Positions 11,800 through 25,066 of a DNA stretch of 64,000 nt are shown piece after piece. The notes under the pieces are model-generated. The model was not told the origin of the DNA, ran no database searches, and was given only the letters and a program-made list of their open reading frames with translations. Each line of letters starts with the position of its first letter. Position 1 is the stretch's first letter. Made by a program: the position numbers and the translations under genes. Source of the DNA: Monarcha castaneiventris obscurior (lineage: Eukaryota; Chordata; Aves; Passeriformes; Monarchidae); contig JAMPIT010000258.1 of NCBI GenBank assembly GCA_026261815.1, positions 18,866,501 to 18,930,500 of the forward strand. The letters are read 5' to 3'.

Positions 11800-12629
11800 C
11801 TTTCTCTAAAACTTAGAAGATCACCAGCAGAATATTCACATTACATTAAATATCCTTTCTATTCCAGATAGATATTTAATACTTATGATTAAATGAGAAT
11901 ATATACATATATTTATATATAAACATACAGTGTTTATTATTCAGTGGTGTTTTAGTAGGAGTTCAAGATATAGCAACATCTATAGCATGAGAGTTTCCTC
12001 ACTTAAAGATTACATAAATTCCTTTCTTTTATTTCTAGAAGGATCGACAAAGATGATAGTACAGACCTGCAGGGGGTTACAGCTTGGTAGTTGAAAAAAT
12101 ACTTTAGACCTAACAGGTGGGAAGAAAAAAGCAAAACCAAAGGCCTTAAAAGTATTAACACTTGCCAATCCATTTAACTGCTGCAATTTTACTCCCACTG
12201 AATGGTATCTTCTAAGAGTTGCAAAATAAGATACTACCAGAACAAGTAAATGCTAATTTTAACCTCTTTAGCACATTCTACCATGTTTAGATTAATTTTG
12301 ACACTCCTGTATTGCAACCTCAATTCCTTCATCCCATTTAAACTCAAAACAGCTCTGTGTACTCTTGAACTCCTTCACGTAGCCAGGTCACCCACTGGCC
12401 TTTCAGGTGTCTCTTGTCCCGAAACCCCAGGTGCTGTAGACACTGATGGTTGTAGGCAGCACATTCTGCTCTTGTCTACACCAGAGTTGTAGTGCAGGTG
12501 GGAAAAATCATTCAGCCTCACTCAGTTCACCAAACTGACAGTGAAAACAGCAGCACTGCAGTCTCTGAGCACACCTGAGCCATTGAGGTAACCATGTTTG
12601 GCTGGGGTGTGACACTGGAATACACTCAC

Positions 12630-12754
12630 CTCGCCGTGCTCCAGGAGCCACCGCTGGCATTGTGATAAACCCTATCAGTCCCAGCAGCAGCCAGAGCCCT
12701 GCCCACCCCACTTTCTTCAGGTACATCTGGGGTGGTGCCACTCGTTTCTGACAT
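12630..12754 (-). other. Candidate unassigned exon on the minus strand
   Basis: On the minus strand a pyrimidine-rich stretch ending in GGCAG (AG at 12756-12755) is followed by 125 bases open in two of three frames. A strong donor GAG|GTGAGT then starts the intron at 12629. In one frame the exon begins ATGTCAGAAACG and reads MSETSGTTPDVPEESG... for 41 codons. In the other an internal ATG starts MYLKKVGWAGLWLLLGLIGF, which resembles a secretory signal peptide. The exon is more GC-rich than its surroundings. It lies about 2 kb from the CpG island at 14.7-15.2 kb, on the side a divergent minus-strand transcript would run. I do not recognise the protein. It could be an exon of a lncRNA, a lineage-specific gene, or chance. 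Confidence 0.3.
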
Positions 12755-14739
12755 CTGCCAAAAAACAAAGGGATTCTTACACCTTTCCTTGGTTTCCTAC
12801 TGCAGAGAGCAAGAGTTACTTATGAATATGTATCTATACACACAAGCTGATAGAAAAGCTCAATCTTGTTAGCACCCCAACAATACAAATCAGAAGTTAG
12901 TGTAAAGGCATATATAAGAACAAAACATCAAAGCAGCAGAAAATATCAGAAACTGTAGCAGAGGTTTTATGATTTCCACATACATTTTGGCCTGGGTTCT
13001 CAGCTGGTATAGAGCAGCACAATTTCCACTGCCTTCCATAAGTGTTTTGCAGTCACCAAGAATCCAGCCAATGTGTGATGACTTGGGGCAAAGGGAGATT
13101 AGACATCTTCCTGCAGTTACATAACAGTTTGCCTAAGTGGTGAATTTACAAGTGGCAATCAAATTGGTCTACCCTGCAGAGGCGTGTGAAAATGCCTCGG
13201 GTTATGTGTCACAGAACTACATAATGTCCCTGACTGATCAAAAACCCGGTAAGAAATGGTAGGTTGCAGATGAAGATGAACTGCCAGCTGCAGTCTAAAA
13301 CCAAAATGCTTAAAGAACGATTTCTTATGACTGTGTATTACCACAGCACAACCTTTTCTCTACTTAAGCATCCAATCCAGACTAATCTGTGGTGAAACAT
13401 TTAGGGACTATATGTCTTTATGAACTCCAAGTACTGGGGTATGAAGGATTGTGGTTTTAAGGCTGTTTGATGGCTTATCTTAATTATGCTCTAACCACAC
13501 AATTAAAATCTGATGAGATCTCAGTTTGGATAAGTTCAGTTAAATTGTCAAGGGTACAAGTAAGAGCTGTAAAGCCTAATTTAAAGAAAAAAAAAAAAAA
13601 AAGAACTTCACTCTTTTTACATTGAAAAACTGAAAGGATTTAGTTGATTTAGCCCCTGATTTATACAATTTATATTCTCAGTCATTCAGATGAGGACCTG
13701 ATTCTGCAATCCCTGTTAAGTCAAACAGCATATACTCAGGTGAATAGTAACACTGATTTTAATATTGTAACTGCACACAGGAAATAAGTAGGAAGCTTTG
13801 CAAGGTGAGAAAGTTGGGTGGTGGGTTTTTTTGGGTTTTTTTTTTTGGTGATTCTTTGAACACACTACCGTGCTTAAAAGTTGTTTGGTTTGGCCATCCA
13901 CTCCATAAGTAGTTTACTTGACATGATCAGGGAAGAGGCAGATAGTCAAACCCTGCCTACTTACAAACAGCCTGGGAAGCTGGAGCAACCTTCCTGAAGT
14001 GAACTAGAGATAGCACAGGTCTGTCCCACCTCTAGGCTGCAGAGAGGACTCCTCAGGGCCCAACCCATGTTAAATTCTGCAGGAGCTGCTGTGGAAATTT
14101 AAAAAAAACATTTGCCCTCACATTCTTTTAGGCTGTATCAGATCTAACGTGTTGTACTTGATGAAGTAAATTGCAAATGTTTGTTTTCACTGTAAAAATA
14201 AACAAACTGTAGCTAATTAAAGATCACACTGCCTTTGGGAAAGCAAACAGAGTAAGAGGAGGCTGAGGGCTATTTGTATTCAGACCAGTGACCAGAAACT
14301 GTAACTAAAATACTTCACTTCTAGTACAGGGCCCTGCTTTGTGTTTTCACTGCAGGCTGTGGTCTGTGGCTGGGCTCTCACTCCCTGTAGCCCGAGTGGC
14401 AGTGAATTCACCTTCTAGAAAAGCTCCCGGCAGAGATTTTGTGGCAATGCCTAGTGGGGATGGTCAGGTTGACTATCTCATCAGACTCCAAGTGCTTTAA
14501 GAATTATGACCAAAGAGTGAATGACCCAGTTCAATAATGAAATATCATTAATACTTGTGTATTTTCTGTCTCCTAGGCAACCGCTCTTTTTTGTCTGTTT
14601 CAGAAGATTTAAAATACACACATGAAAAGATTCAGGCAAGAATACACATTATTTCCTTCAAAAGGGCACGGGCTCTCCCATGCCTGAGATATTTTTTGCC
14701 ACGCCTTGTAGCAACAAGCGCTAGAAAGACATTGGCATC
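12755..14739. other. Intergenic or intronic DNA, no gene seen
   Basis: Non-coding sequence with an A-run near 13586-13602 and a T/G-rich simple stretch near 13813-13850. Nothing else is supported. Confidence 0.55.
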
Positions 14740-15190
14740 ACCTCACCGGAGAGACTCGAGGGAACCTGCTGGCTGCGTTCCGGAGCTCCAATTCCAATTC
14801 ACGGCATGGATCTGTGCTCCGGGGCCTGCAGCGCCGCCTCCTCCTCTCCTTCTTTGACCTCGGCGGTCGCGGGGCTGTTTACCACACTTTTTTCCTCACT
14901 GCTCACCACTTTTATGGCATGTTTCCCTTAAATACTCTTTCAGAGAGGCAGCAGCAGCTTCCCCGAGGGCTCAGCCGTGCCCGGCGGCGGGTGCTGCGGA
15001 GCCGGCCCGGCCTCCCCTCACGGCGGCCTCCCCTCACGGCGGCCGCCCCTCAGGCCCCTGCTCCGCAGGCACCGGCGCGGAGAGACGCGGGACAGGGAAC
15101 ATTCGGGGCTCCTTCGGGAATCGCGTGACCTGAAACATGCACCGCTTAGGAATGACAAAAGTTTTCTGCTTTTCCTTGACGGTGAGTGCC
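14740..15190. promoter_or_regulatory. CpG island, probable promoter
   Basis: A sharply bounded GC- and CpG-dense block stands out from AT-rich surroundings. It is densest at about 14815-14875 and 14945-15125, with words such as GCGCCGCC, GGCGGTCGCGG and GGCGCGGAGAGACGCGG. It contains a short tandem duplication of a CGGCCTCCCCTCACGG-type unit near 15006-15040. On the + strand it ends in a strong splice donor ACG|GTGAGT (intron from 15182). On the minus strand a weaker donor CCG|GTGAGG lies near 14740. This is the pattern of a housekeeping-style, possibly bidirectional promoter with a first exon. Which gene it serves is unknown; a distal PALMD 5' exon or a lncRNA are the main options. Confidence 0.65.
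15000..15181 (+). other. Candidate first exon ending at a GTGAGT donor
   Basis: The CpG-rich stretch ends at 15181, immediately before GTGAGTGCC. The transcription start is not determinable, so the left coordinate is a guess. An ATG at 15137 opens a 15-codon frame, MHRLGMTKVFCFSLT, which stays open to the donor in phase 0. If spliced to the acceptor before the PALMD start codon (exon from 53058), this frame would be out of register with PALMD. In that case it would act only as an upstream ORF in a 5' UTR. It could equally be a lncRNA exon. Confidence 0.35.
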
Positions 15191-16769
15191 GGTTTTCCCC
15201 ACTCAGAGAAGGGCCTTTTTTAAGGAATTTTCTGAAATTTTTGTGATCCTTTACAGGTCAAACAGGTTGAAATCAAATTCTCCATAGTGAAATGAGTCAT
15301 TGCAATCTTTCACTCACATTCCTAATCACATCCCACCCTGGCTAACTATTTGAGCTGGTCAAAGTTACAACGAAAGAAATATACCATCAGCTAAAAAGCA
15401 CTTGCATGAAAGAAATGAATGGAATTTGAGAAATAAAACCATTCCCAGGTGGCAGCTGTATTGTCTGTTAGCAGCTAAAGAAGCACCAAAATTTCCAACC
15501 TGGTTCTCCTAAAATAGAGTTTTACCCCAAGAGAGACTGTGAACTGTTGGCTTTTTATCTTAATTCAGGATGAAAAAAATCCTTAAAAGAAAAAAAAAAA
15601 TCACTTGAATGCTTTCCTGGAAGAAATGTCCATTTTCCAATTTCCTCTCCTCTGAGCAGTCTCTCTTTGCAAAAGCACTTTTATCCCAGGAGGAAGTATT
15701 TTAATGAAATATGTTTGAAAGACATGTTCATCACCCAAAAGACACAAACACACATCTTAGCTTCCCTGATGAGCAATGTAATTCTCCTTTCAGGTCAGCC
15801 AAACGCTAACATACTTCAACAGAGCAGCAAACAATCTGGATGTTTCTTTCCTCTGCTTTTCCAGCACACACTGCTGGAAAAATGCTCACAGCTTACTTGA
15901 GAAAATGCAGGTAAGCAGGACAATAAAAGATAAGTGAATATACAAACAGGAGTCTAATCTCTATTATCTGTGACCTATTCATAAACTATAAAATAACAGC
16001 TTGGAATTAATTGTTATGGGTACTCAGTATACTAAGAAGGGAAAAAACAGGCAGCCTTGGATCAAATTTTCTTCTAGAAATTGCTATGTAGAGAAAAAAC
16101 TCTCCTTTTGTGCAACTAAGTATTTTTTAATGTTTGCTAGATTTTTAATATGGTTAACACATAAAGTCTATAAAGGGCCATTAAATCCTCTAATTTTATA
16201 TTTAGAAACTCACTGAATTTCTTCAAACCCGACAATAATCCATTTTTTACTTGAAGCCATCTAAAGTTCATCACCCTTTTCCTGGTTCCTTTTAACACCT
16301 GTAACTTAGAATTTCACCTGAAACACTATAAACCTGCAGCAATATAATCATGAGAGTTGCTTTCTTTACTGCAGCAGGATTACAAATAGGAATGCTCCTC
16401 CTAACATGGCTGTAGAATTGCAGTCCAGCTTCTTAGCACTCAGGGTTAAAGAACTGGTTAAGAGCTTCTGCCTGGGTTTTATAAGAGAAATCATGCTTTA
16501 TAAATCATGTGTGGCATATCCCCTCAGAGCTGAGAGCTGTCAGGAAGCCCAGTTTCATTTTCCTACCTTCACCACATATACAATTATTATTGGTCTTATC
16601 TTCCCACCAGTACTGAAAGTCTCTTGTGCTGCTCTGGTACATTTGTCAGTAGATTTACACAAGTTGCATTACATGAAAATCTGGACCTTCATTTAAGCAA
16701 AGTAATAGGTAACTTTTATACTTGCATTTAGTTACAAAAATACATCTATTTTTAGGAAGTAGTTTATAT

Positions 16770-16835
16770 AGAATCACAGAATAGGCTAAATTGGAAAGGT
16801 CCATCAAGTCCAACACTTATGCCTTAGGGTAATAT
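16770..16835 (-). mobile_element. CR1 3' end, minus orientation
   Basis: The + strand reads 'agaatcacagaataggctaa', then 'ttggaaaggtccatcaagtc'. This is the reverse complement of the conserved terminal block of avian CR1. Only the last 60-70 bases are recognisable. Confidence 0.8.
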
Positions 16836-16985
16836 CATTCCTTCACTCCTGTGACTTCTTCAAGAGAAAAAAAAAATTATTCCTACTACAGTAGTGATTA
16901 TATCCCCCTAAGAGTGTCTGACTGTGCTACGCACAAGTAAATGCATGAAACAATAAAGTCACTTCCTGCCTCAAAGAGGTACACT

Positions 16986-17396
16986 TTAAGCATACATGAC
17001 AACAGATGGAGAAAACCCTGGAGTATTAATATTGCATGCACCAGAAGGGATTATTCTCACTGTGCGTGAATTAGACTGTACGCTGTTGCTACTTGTACTG
17101 AAAGTCCTTGGTCCAATACCACATCTTGCAGGACTGGAGGTGGAATTAAATTTTCTTTCAAAGTCTGCAGATTGAGTGTTCCCTCCCACACATTTCATTA
17201 TACTGCTGTCAAGGTTCATTCTCACTGGCATTGTCATTTTTATCTTGAAAACGTTTTCAAATTTCAAGAGGCTGCAATGGAAAGAATCACTGACACAAAT
17301 TTGGCATGCTTTTCTGTAAGCAGTAGAAGAAAACTCTGTCTGCATTGCAGGCATGATAATCAGCATATCCCATGGGTAAGTACTTGTTTCTCTCAT
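16986..17396 (-). other. Unexplained 136-codon open frame, possible terminal exon or pseudogene
   Basis: On the minus strand an ATG at 17396-17394 follows directly after a CTTTCAG acceptor-like sequence. The frame stays open for 136 codons to a TAA at 16986, unusually long for this AT-rich sequence. The product is Ser/Thr- and Cys-containing, with stretches such as KACQICVSDSFHC and GPRTFSTSSNSVQSNSRT. I recognise no domain or family. The overlapping + strand has its own splice-like pair (TTGCAG near 17350, GGTAAGTAC near 17375), so the region is ambiguous. Chance, a decayed pseudogene, or a real terminal exon are all possible. Confidence 0.2.
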
Positions 17397-20300
17397 CTGA
17401 AAGCATCACTGAACATAACTGTACCAACAGACATCACTTACTTTTGTATCAGTACACCAGTGGTCAGCAGCAGGGGAAAAGGAGAACTTAGTAAAATTTA
17501 GAATGTTGTCTTTTATTATGCAATGTCTGGAGCATTTCAGCAAACTACTGACCTGAAAGTCCAGATGGTTTGTAATCTGTGCCCTTACAAGCGATTTTCA
17601 CTCTGATGAAGCCACTTTAAAATCTGTAATGCTGGTCTCTACTGAGAACAGTGTTTGGCATATCTGAAACATACTGTAGAGTGGGTTTCATTTTGAGAAG
17701 CTTGTTTCTTCTTCTTATGCCTAATACATTTGAACTTGCATAGAAGGACTAATCAGACCAAAAGAATACTCTGTCACAGACTGCATGTGGACCAGATGTG
17801 CTTCTGTTGATGTTGCCAAGAGATTTTTCCCAGTGGATTTGAACTGGGAACATGAAGAGGCCATATGGTAGCAAAGATAATTTACATAGCACCTTTTATC
17901 AACAAATATTACAAAGGACTCTGCAAATCACCTACTGTACGGGAGGTATTTCACTCAGAACTGAAATACAAATACCTTTGGGGTAAAACTTGGAAATACA
18001 TAATAGCACACAGTAAGGCTATGAAACAATTTCTAATTAGTCGTGAAGAATAAAGTCATAGCAAACTGAAATGGTGAGAGGAGCACAGGTGGACAAGTTA
18101 TATTTACAAATCAGTTGCAATCTGCACAGTTTCACCCTATATGTGAAGTAATAATTTATGAAAAGTAGTTTATTCCTTTTGATAAATGCAACTCTGCTAA
18201 AATGATCTTCATATATGTACATTGAAAATAGAACAGAATACTAAGTGGATAACTTCATTTTAGTTTTGCAGACATTCACTTTACATATGCAGAGTAAAGG
18301 TGTATACCTCATCTTAATCTCAGTGTCCCAGAAGGCCATGTGGCCAAGGAAGTTATACTATTTTTTGTGTTTGTTATAGGAAGGAGTTTGGGATGCATTT
18401 TCCAATACTGTAATGAATGTTTCTACTGAAGTAAGAATAATCAAGAAAAAACAGTTGTTTCAAATACAATATAATTTTCTTTCTATCCATCTTGGAGAAG
18501 ATGAACAGTAGGAGATAGAAAATGTGATAGATTGCAATATGCATCAGAGTCAGCAAAGAACAGAGTCATAGTTTTCAAATGAAACTATGTTAAATTCCTT
18601 TAGTGAGGTCTATTATTTGAAAATGTTACCTTCTTTCAACCTTAATTCCAGGTTGAACCTTGTTTCAGCCCCAAATCTGTCTAATGTGCTGTAGATATAT
18701 TCATATTATGTTTATCTGCTGTAAGAAGGCAATTCTAAATGCTGCTCAACAACTCAAATGCATATTAAGTAGACATACAACATAATTTATGTTGTATATT
18801 TATAGAGCTCCCAGAAGAACTTACTACAAAATCATTCACTGCACTTAAAATGAAATTGGAAACACAGCTTTATGTAAAGATATTTTTGAAACAAGAATTT
18901 TCAAAGAATCCAGGAAGTTCAGGTGCCAAGTCCAAGCTTTTGATTTTCTAAGAACTTCTGCCCACCCACACTAATCCAGGCCTGGTAACACAAAGCCAGA
19001 GCAGTCTTAATATCAAGTTTATCTTCATAACCTAGCCACAGCCCTTCCTATCCCAGAAAAGATAAAGACAATGTTACCGATTCTATAGCAAATGACCAGC
19101 AGGTCTTTTCCTGGTTTCAGCATTGCAGTGGTTCATAACCAAGAATGCAATGATTTTCAGCATGGCCAGGTGACAGCTGCAAAACATTTGTGTATTAAAC
19201 TAGCTGCTAATCAGGAGTAAAGTGTTCTCTTGAAGCTGTTCAAACTCTTAAAGTTGGAAGTGACAAGATCCATTGTCCAGATATTCCTGTTCACTTCAAA
19301 GGAATAACAGCAGAGAGAGACTTTACTGCAGACACACCAGTGCTTGAAAATTATAGGTTAGGAAAGACACCAAAGATGTTATTAATAGAACAGTAGATCT
19401 CTGATGAGGAGCAGCACAGCCATGTACTGAGGTTCTGTGTGCTTACCCCTGACATGCAACTAATTAGCATTCCTGAAAAATGGGCACTAGCAGTATCACT
19501 CCACAATTATGATGCCCATTTTCATGGTCATGCTTTGTTCACCCTCCTGATGGCAGTACTTACAATCAGAGGTGTAGAATAACATGAACACAATGCATTC
19601 TTACCCCCAGGAGCAATTTTCCTTTTTTTATTTGTATAGTCATATGCACTAAAAGGATGTAAAAAGACTATTATTAAACTTAAATATGTTTAATGGCACC
19701 ACATGCTGACTCAGAAATTCCTTTTCTCCACGCCCATACAAGCAGAGGGCCTAATTGCAAATGCTTTATTACTGTGCTGATAAATGTACCGTATCATTCA
19801 TTCCTGTTCAGAAAAAATTCACACAGCCTTTTTTAATACAATGTTTTAAAGATCAAACTCAGTATATCTATTTAGAAGAGCAATCTTAGCTGTAGTAAAA
19901 GTAGTAATAATTATACTTACTATACTTTAGATCTTCAAAGCACTGTATGGATATTAAGCAATTTGTCTCTCTTGGCAAGGATTTTAGTTTGCATTGGACA
20001 GTAAGTAGCAGCAGGTACGTTGTTTCTTCTTTTTCTTTCTTCATTATTTTCACCTTCCTGTTTTATTCCACATAGGCTAGAAGAATGTCACTTCTGTGTA
20101 TATTGGAGTTCTAGAAATTCCTTGCTAGTGATACCGAATGGTTTCAATTTGCTTTTACAAGCCAAAGCAACCCATCAGACCCCTATTACTTGTAAGATCT
20201 CTCAGGAACAGAAATGAGAGTCAACTTTCTTCTGAAGCATGCTCTCTTGCCATAAAAATGGAGCTGTCATGGCTAGGTTTCACAAGGAAATATCCTCCTT

Positions 20301-23300
20301 TTTTTTTCCAGCTCAAATGTCCTTATTTACTATCACAGCTAATAGAACCAGAATAAGCAAGAATCTTGTCTTTTGCAAGTGCTGGGGTAGAAACTCACAA
20401 ATAGAGTTCCAAGGATAGTGTTTCCATAAATACAAGGATAAGTATTATTGTTCTTAGTGCTTTTCAAAGTAGCCCAGTGAAACAGGGCTTGACAATCTCT
20501 GCTTTCCATAGAAGACTGCTTCCTTTTCAGGTGGCAGAAGTGCAGGCAAATGAGCCAGTTCTGCTTAGAAACTAAGGTCAAAGGTACAGTGAGATCTGTA
20601 GAGCCAGAGCTTGCCACAGCAGCAATGAGAGTTTGCCATTCCAGAAATCAGTTGAACTTAAAACATACTGCACTCCAATTCCACCCAGAAACTCGGAAAC
20701 TGCTGCAGTCTCCATTCATCTTTGCAGCATCTCTTCTTTCTGTAAATGTACAGCATTGTAAAGTACCCATGTCCTTGAAATTTCTAATTGAACCCCAAGG
20801 AGACTGAGGAGTCTGCAGATGTTACAAGCATTAATTCAGTGGTCTCTGTCATCAAAAAAGCAGTCAATGTTTAAGTGCATTACAGCCATTTATCTTTTGC
20901 TTATCCAGGAAACTATTTCTATAAGCTTGTGAAGGGAACAGTCTCAATAAACATTAAAATGAAGACATTAAAGCAGTTTGGCTTGTGGGACTTCTCCCAA
21001 AATTGAGAATTACCAACAAACAGAGGTGCAATCTCACTTCTAAATTGTATCAACATAGATGTGAGTAATATTCTCAGCCAGCTGTGAATGTGGCTGTGAC
21101 TTTGTGTTGCTTCAGTGTCTTCACTTCCTATCTCCTAACAGTGAGAAGTGGAAGTGCTCTACCACATGCTTGCTTCCCCAGGACTGCATGGATATTTCTG
21201 AAGAAGCAATTCTGAGGAGTTAAAAACCCAACTCTCCCCTTTCAGTAGATCTGGAGAAAGCAATCCCTGCCCAGTGATCAACTTGTCCTTTGCCAATACC
21301 ACTAAACAGTGCTCCAGGAAGAAGCAGGCTGATATTTTGCCACAGAGACAGCACTTTTCTGTCACACAACAAAAAAAAGACATTAGCTTCTTAGATGCCC
21401 AAGTCAGTCATCTTTGATTCAGATGTGTTGTTAAGCCTTCCCCTGAAAAAATAACATGCACATGGTTTATGTTTCCTATTATATCTAGAGATATATTCTG
21501 AATTCTCCTTTGGAACTTCAGTAGCTATAGATTAAATCCTGATGACAAGAAATTAAGAAAGTGGAGGGTAGGACTTGCTAGAAGAATTTATGCAGCTGAG
21601 GACAGAATACAAGATTTCAGGGTCTGAAAGGCTGAAGCAGAACTGTTTATCTCTGATGCCACATAGAAAAGACTTCTGAGCTGATTTATTGCATAGCTTT
21701 TGAAAGATCAACACAGTTACATAGAAAAAAAATTTCTTTTCTTCTTTTCAGAACTATAAACCTATATTTCAAAAGCCATTGCTGAAGTGGAGGATTAGAT
21801 GAAAAGGTTGATCCCTGTCTCAGTTTTCAAGGGCAGGTCTCTTGCTACTTAACCCAGGAATTTTCCCAGTTTTCTGTTGCGTTCTATGCTGCCATCATCT
21901 GGCTCTTTTCATAAAACTTGACAATTTCTAAATCTCAGTTATCTCCAGGCCTGAATTTCTCTTTGGATACAAATCTTCAGTGCTTTTCATTATGATCTTT
22001 CACAGTAAGACTTTACCTTTTCTCAAGCAAGTACCTGCAGCTACCACTCCCAGAATATTTACCCAGATCTGGGCCAGGCATCCAGCTCCCTTTGCCTAAC
22101 TGAGCACTCAAGACAGAGGGGAGATATTAATTTATGTGCCTTTTCATACTCCAACATACTATTCTGATTCTAAATCTCTTCAACCATCTAGCAGAGATTT
22201 CTTGAGAGCAAGCCAATTACTTGTAGCATGCCAGCCACCAGCATCTTGACTATGCCCTCCTAACTTAGGGAATGCAGACATTTGGTCATGGAAAACACCT
22301 CTCCTCCTACAGTAAAAAGGTGTTACCAACTCTCCCAGTAATTTACTTAAATATACACAGGTTGTTTACTTACTCCAAAGCAAATCTTATCTTCTGCCTG
22401 ATGGGGCAATGATAAAAGGTGACAGAATTTTCCAATCAGCTTACACAGATCCAAGGCCACACTGCTTCCAAGACATCACAACCTTCACCTCCTTCTCTTC
22501 TGTCTGGCAACCAGAGTACTGTGTAAAGATTCAGAAACATTCTTCTGGCTAAACTCTGGGTTTCTGATGGCAGGTAAAACTCTGAGGGAACCGTGAAAGC
22601 ATTGGCACTAATGCAGACACGGGGAAGAACAATACATAGAATAAACTTTGCTTCATCTTTAGATTGCAGCATACCACTCTGTGTTCTGAGGAAAGGCTAT
22701 TTTCCTTGAGCATTTCCAATGCTTGGCTTTTTGTCTACTCTGATCTTCCCAGGAGCCCTCTGTCTCTGTGCATGCCAGGCAAAATCTGCCTAGCAAAACA
22801 TGCTCAGCTGCTTTGTCTTCCTGTTAAAGGATTCACCTAACCTGTTCTGTAGGTAACAAGGACAGGAGAGCAAGGCTGCCTCTCTGCTGCCCAGCCACAC
22901 CCCAGTTCCAAGTGCAAAAAAGAAGGATGCTACACAGAACATTTCTGTCGTACATGAACTGCAAACAAGCAAGCACAGCACATCCCTCTGTCAGAGCACT
23001 CATCAATCAAGGCATGCAGTTCTTGACAGGATACTAATCAATCACCATTGGGAGACAGCAGCATGGGGAGACATTGCAATATGTTTTCCTTCATTCTTTT
23101 CCCTGAAACAGGAGAGGCAGGTCAAATAAGGCTCTGCTGGATCTTGTGATGCACATTTTTCAGGGTATGGGAATTACTGCATACAGAGGAGACTTTGAGG
23201 CCTATAAATTAGAATGAACAAGTCTTGGGGCAAACCAGAAAAAAAGGGCATATTTACATAGGGATTGTAAGAGGAGATGAACCTAAAAGAAGAAAAGAAG

Positions 23301-25039
23301 CCGGGAAGCTTGGTCTTAGAAACATTAAAAATGGCTGCTTAGTTTTAATTTCCACATCCAAGTCGTGAGAAAATCTACAGAATCAAAACTGAAATTAAAT
23401 AGACACTTCTCTAATGAACAAAGAAAAAACATGCCTAATATTTGGATGTGCAGAAGCAACCACTTATTTTGCCTGAGTAAACTTTGAATGGCAGTGTGCT
23501 GAAATTTACAGATTCTGTATCAGCTATTTATTTTTGTAATGACAGAACAGAAGTGGGACAAAGTAGCTGGACAGCTGTATCAAACCTCCATTCTGAATTC
23601 AAATCTGAATTGGAACTTAACCAATTCAGGTCTTTAGGACCGCTGCATGCCTTCCTTAAAAATCTTCACTGCTCTAAGTACTAGATGAATGTCTCCTTAT
23701 GCATCCTGGCAGAACTGGGCTGAGACTTTCAGATCCACTTGGGAATTGGCAGAAATGGAACTGAGCTCCCAAAGTTTAAAAGAAGTATCAATCCTAATGA
23801 AGCAACACAGAAAGTAAATATGTACATCTAAAAGTACTCATGTCAGCACAGTTAAATATTGGAGGCTTGAGGAAAAACCTTTCATATAGTTGCTGGTAGA
23901 AGAAATGCAGACAAGCCCTATATTGGCCCTATATAACATTGTATTTATTTCTTACACAACCAGTTTTCCTAGCCTTGACCTGTGTATCTGTAGAGTAAGA
24001 AGAAAATAAAGAAGCAAACCATGTAGAAATATGTGCCCCATGTTCCTCAGTCAGGGATTAAACAAAACAAAGAATGATTCATTTCAATTTTCAAGCAGTC
24101 TCTCTCTGTTTCTGAAGAGTGCTGATGCCCTGTGATATCTGAGCGAGACAGCATTAGGACTGTACACTGTATTCCTCCTTGCTTTATTAATAAAACAATA
24201 ATGAACTCAGTGGCGCAGAAGCAACAGAACATGCTGCTATGAAGGAGACCTCAAAGCCCACTCAGCTGCTTCACTGGTGTATATTAAAATTAATGAGTTT
24301 CTGCTGCAGAAAGAAAGAGGTGTCCTTACAGGGGAATGAGATCTATGATCTTTATATTGTAGCACAACCACTGAGAAGCACAGAAATCTGCACAGCTCAG
24401 TCTCAAATAATAAATTTCTTTTTACGGGGGGAAGGTGAGGACAGGCTGAATACACTTGCTATACATATTGAAAGAGGGGATAGGAGAGTTTTTCATTTGC
24501 ATCTTAAGCACCTTCCCACAAGTAAAAACTGGATTAAGGCTCTCTTCCTCCCCCCACCCCCATTTTTATAGCTAAGAGAGAAAAAAATCGGCAATATTGA
24601 ATGCCAACCAACAGCTGAGGCTGCTAACTCAGCCAATATAACCACAATATTTAATAGCTGTCAGTTAAAGAGCCCTGAAATTAAAGTCTGTGTATTTATA
24701 CATGGGAACATATATCTGGAGTTCAGCACAATTCATTAATATTTTTGTTTATGACATCCTTCACAGTTGTTTCAAGCTTTTAATGCTTTCCAGTTAACAA
24801 AGCAAAATTTTGAAGCAACTATTAGATTGGTAAATAATACAATTTTAAAAATGTTTTTTCATTAGGACAGCTCTGTTTTATTCCCAATTCTTCAAGGCTT
24901 CATTCAAATGCAAAGAGGAGTTAATAATACAGTGCTACAATAGCATCTCTGTGAAGTTTATTTCCCGCTTAAGAGCTCCAGTGAGAAACAAAAGTTACTA
25001 GCGTGTTTCATATCTGAAAAGGACAAGTATTTTGTGAGC

Positions 25040-25066
25040 TCAGTTCAAGCCCTTTGCTTGGACTGA
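25040..25066. other. Short stem-loop (11-bp stem, 5-nt loop)
   Basis: TCAGTTCAAGC (25040-25050) and GCTTGGACTGA (25056-25066) pair over 11 bases with one G:U wobble around the loop CCTTT. It is too short for a microRNA precursor and there is no terminator context. Function is unknown. Confidence 0.6.

Larger units (their letters stand above)
9921..12629. other. Intergenic DNA with few short motifs
   Basis: No gene seen. It contains a TAATTA cluster (10880-10905), an A/C-rich simple stretch near 11440-11480, a CTCF core motif (11592-11605), a 30-bp-period AT-rich duplication (11754-11799) and an ATATAT-rich stretch near 11898-11930. Confidence 0.55.
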
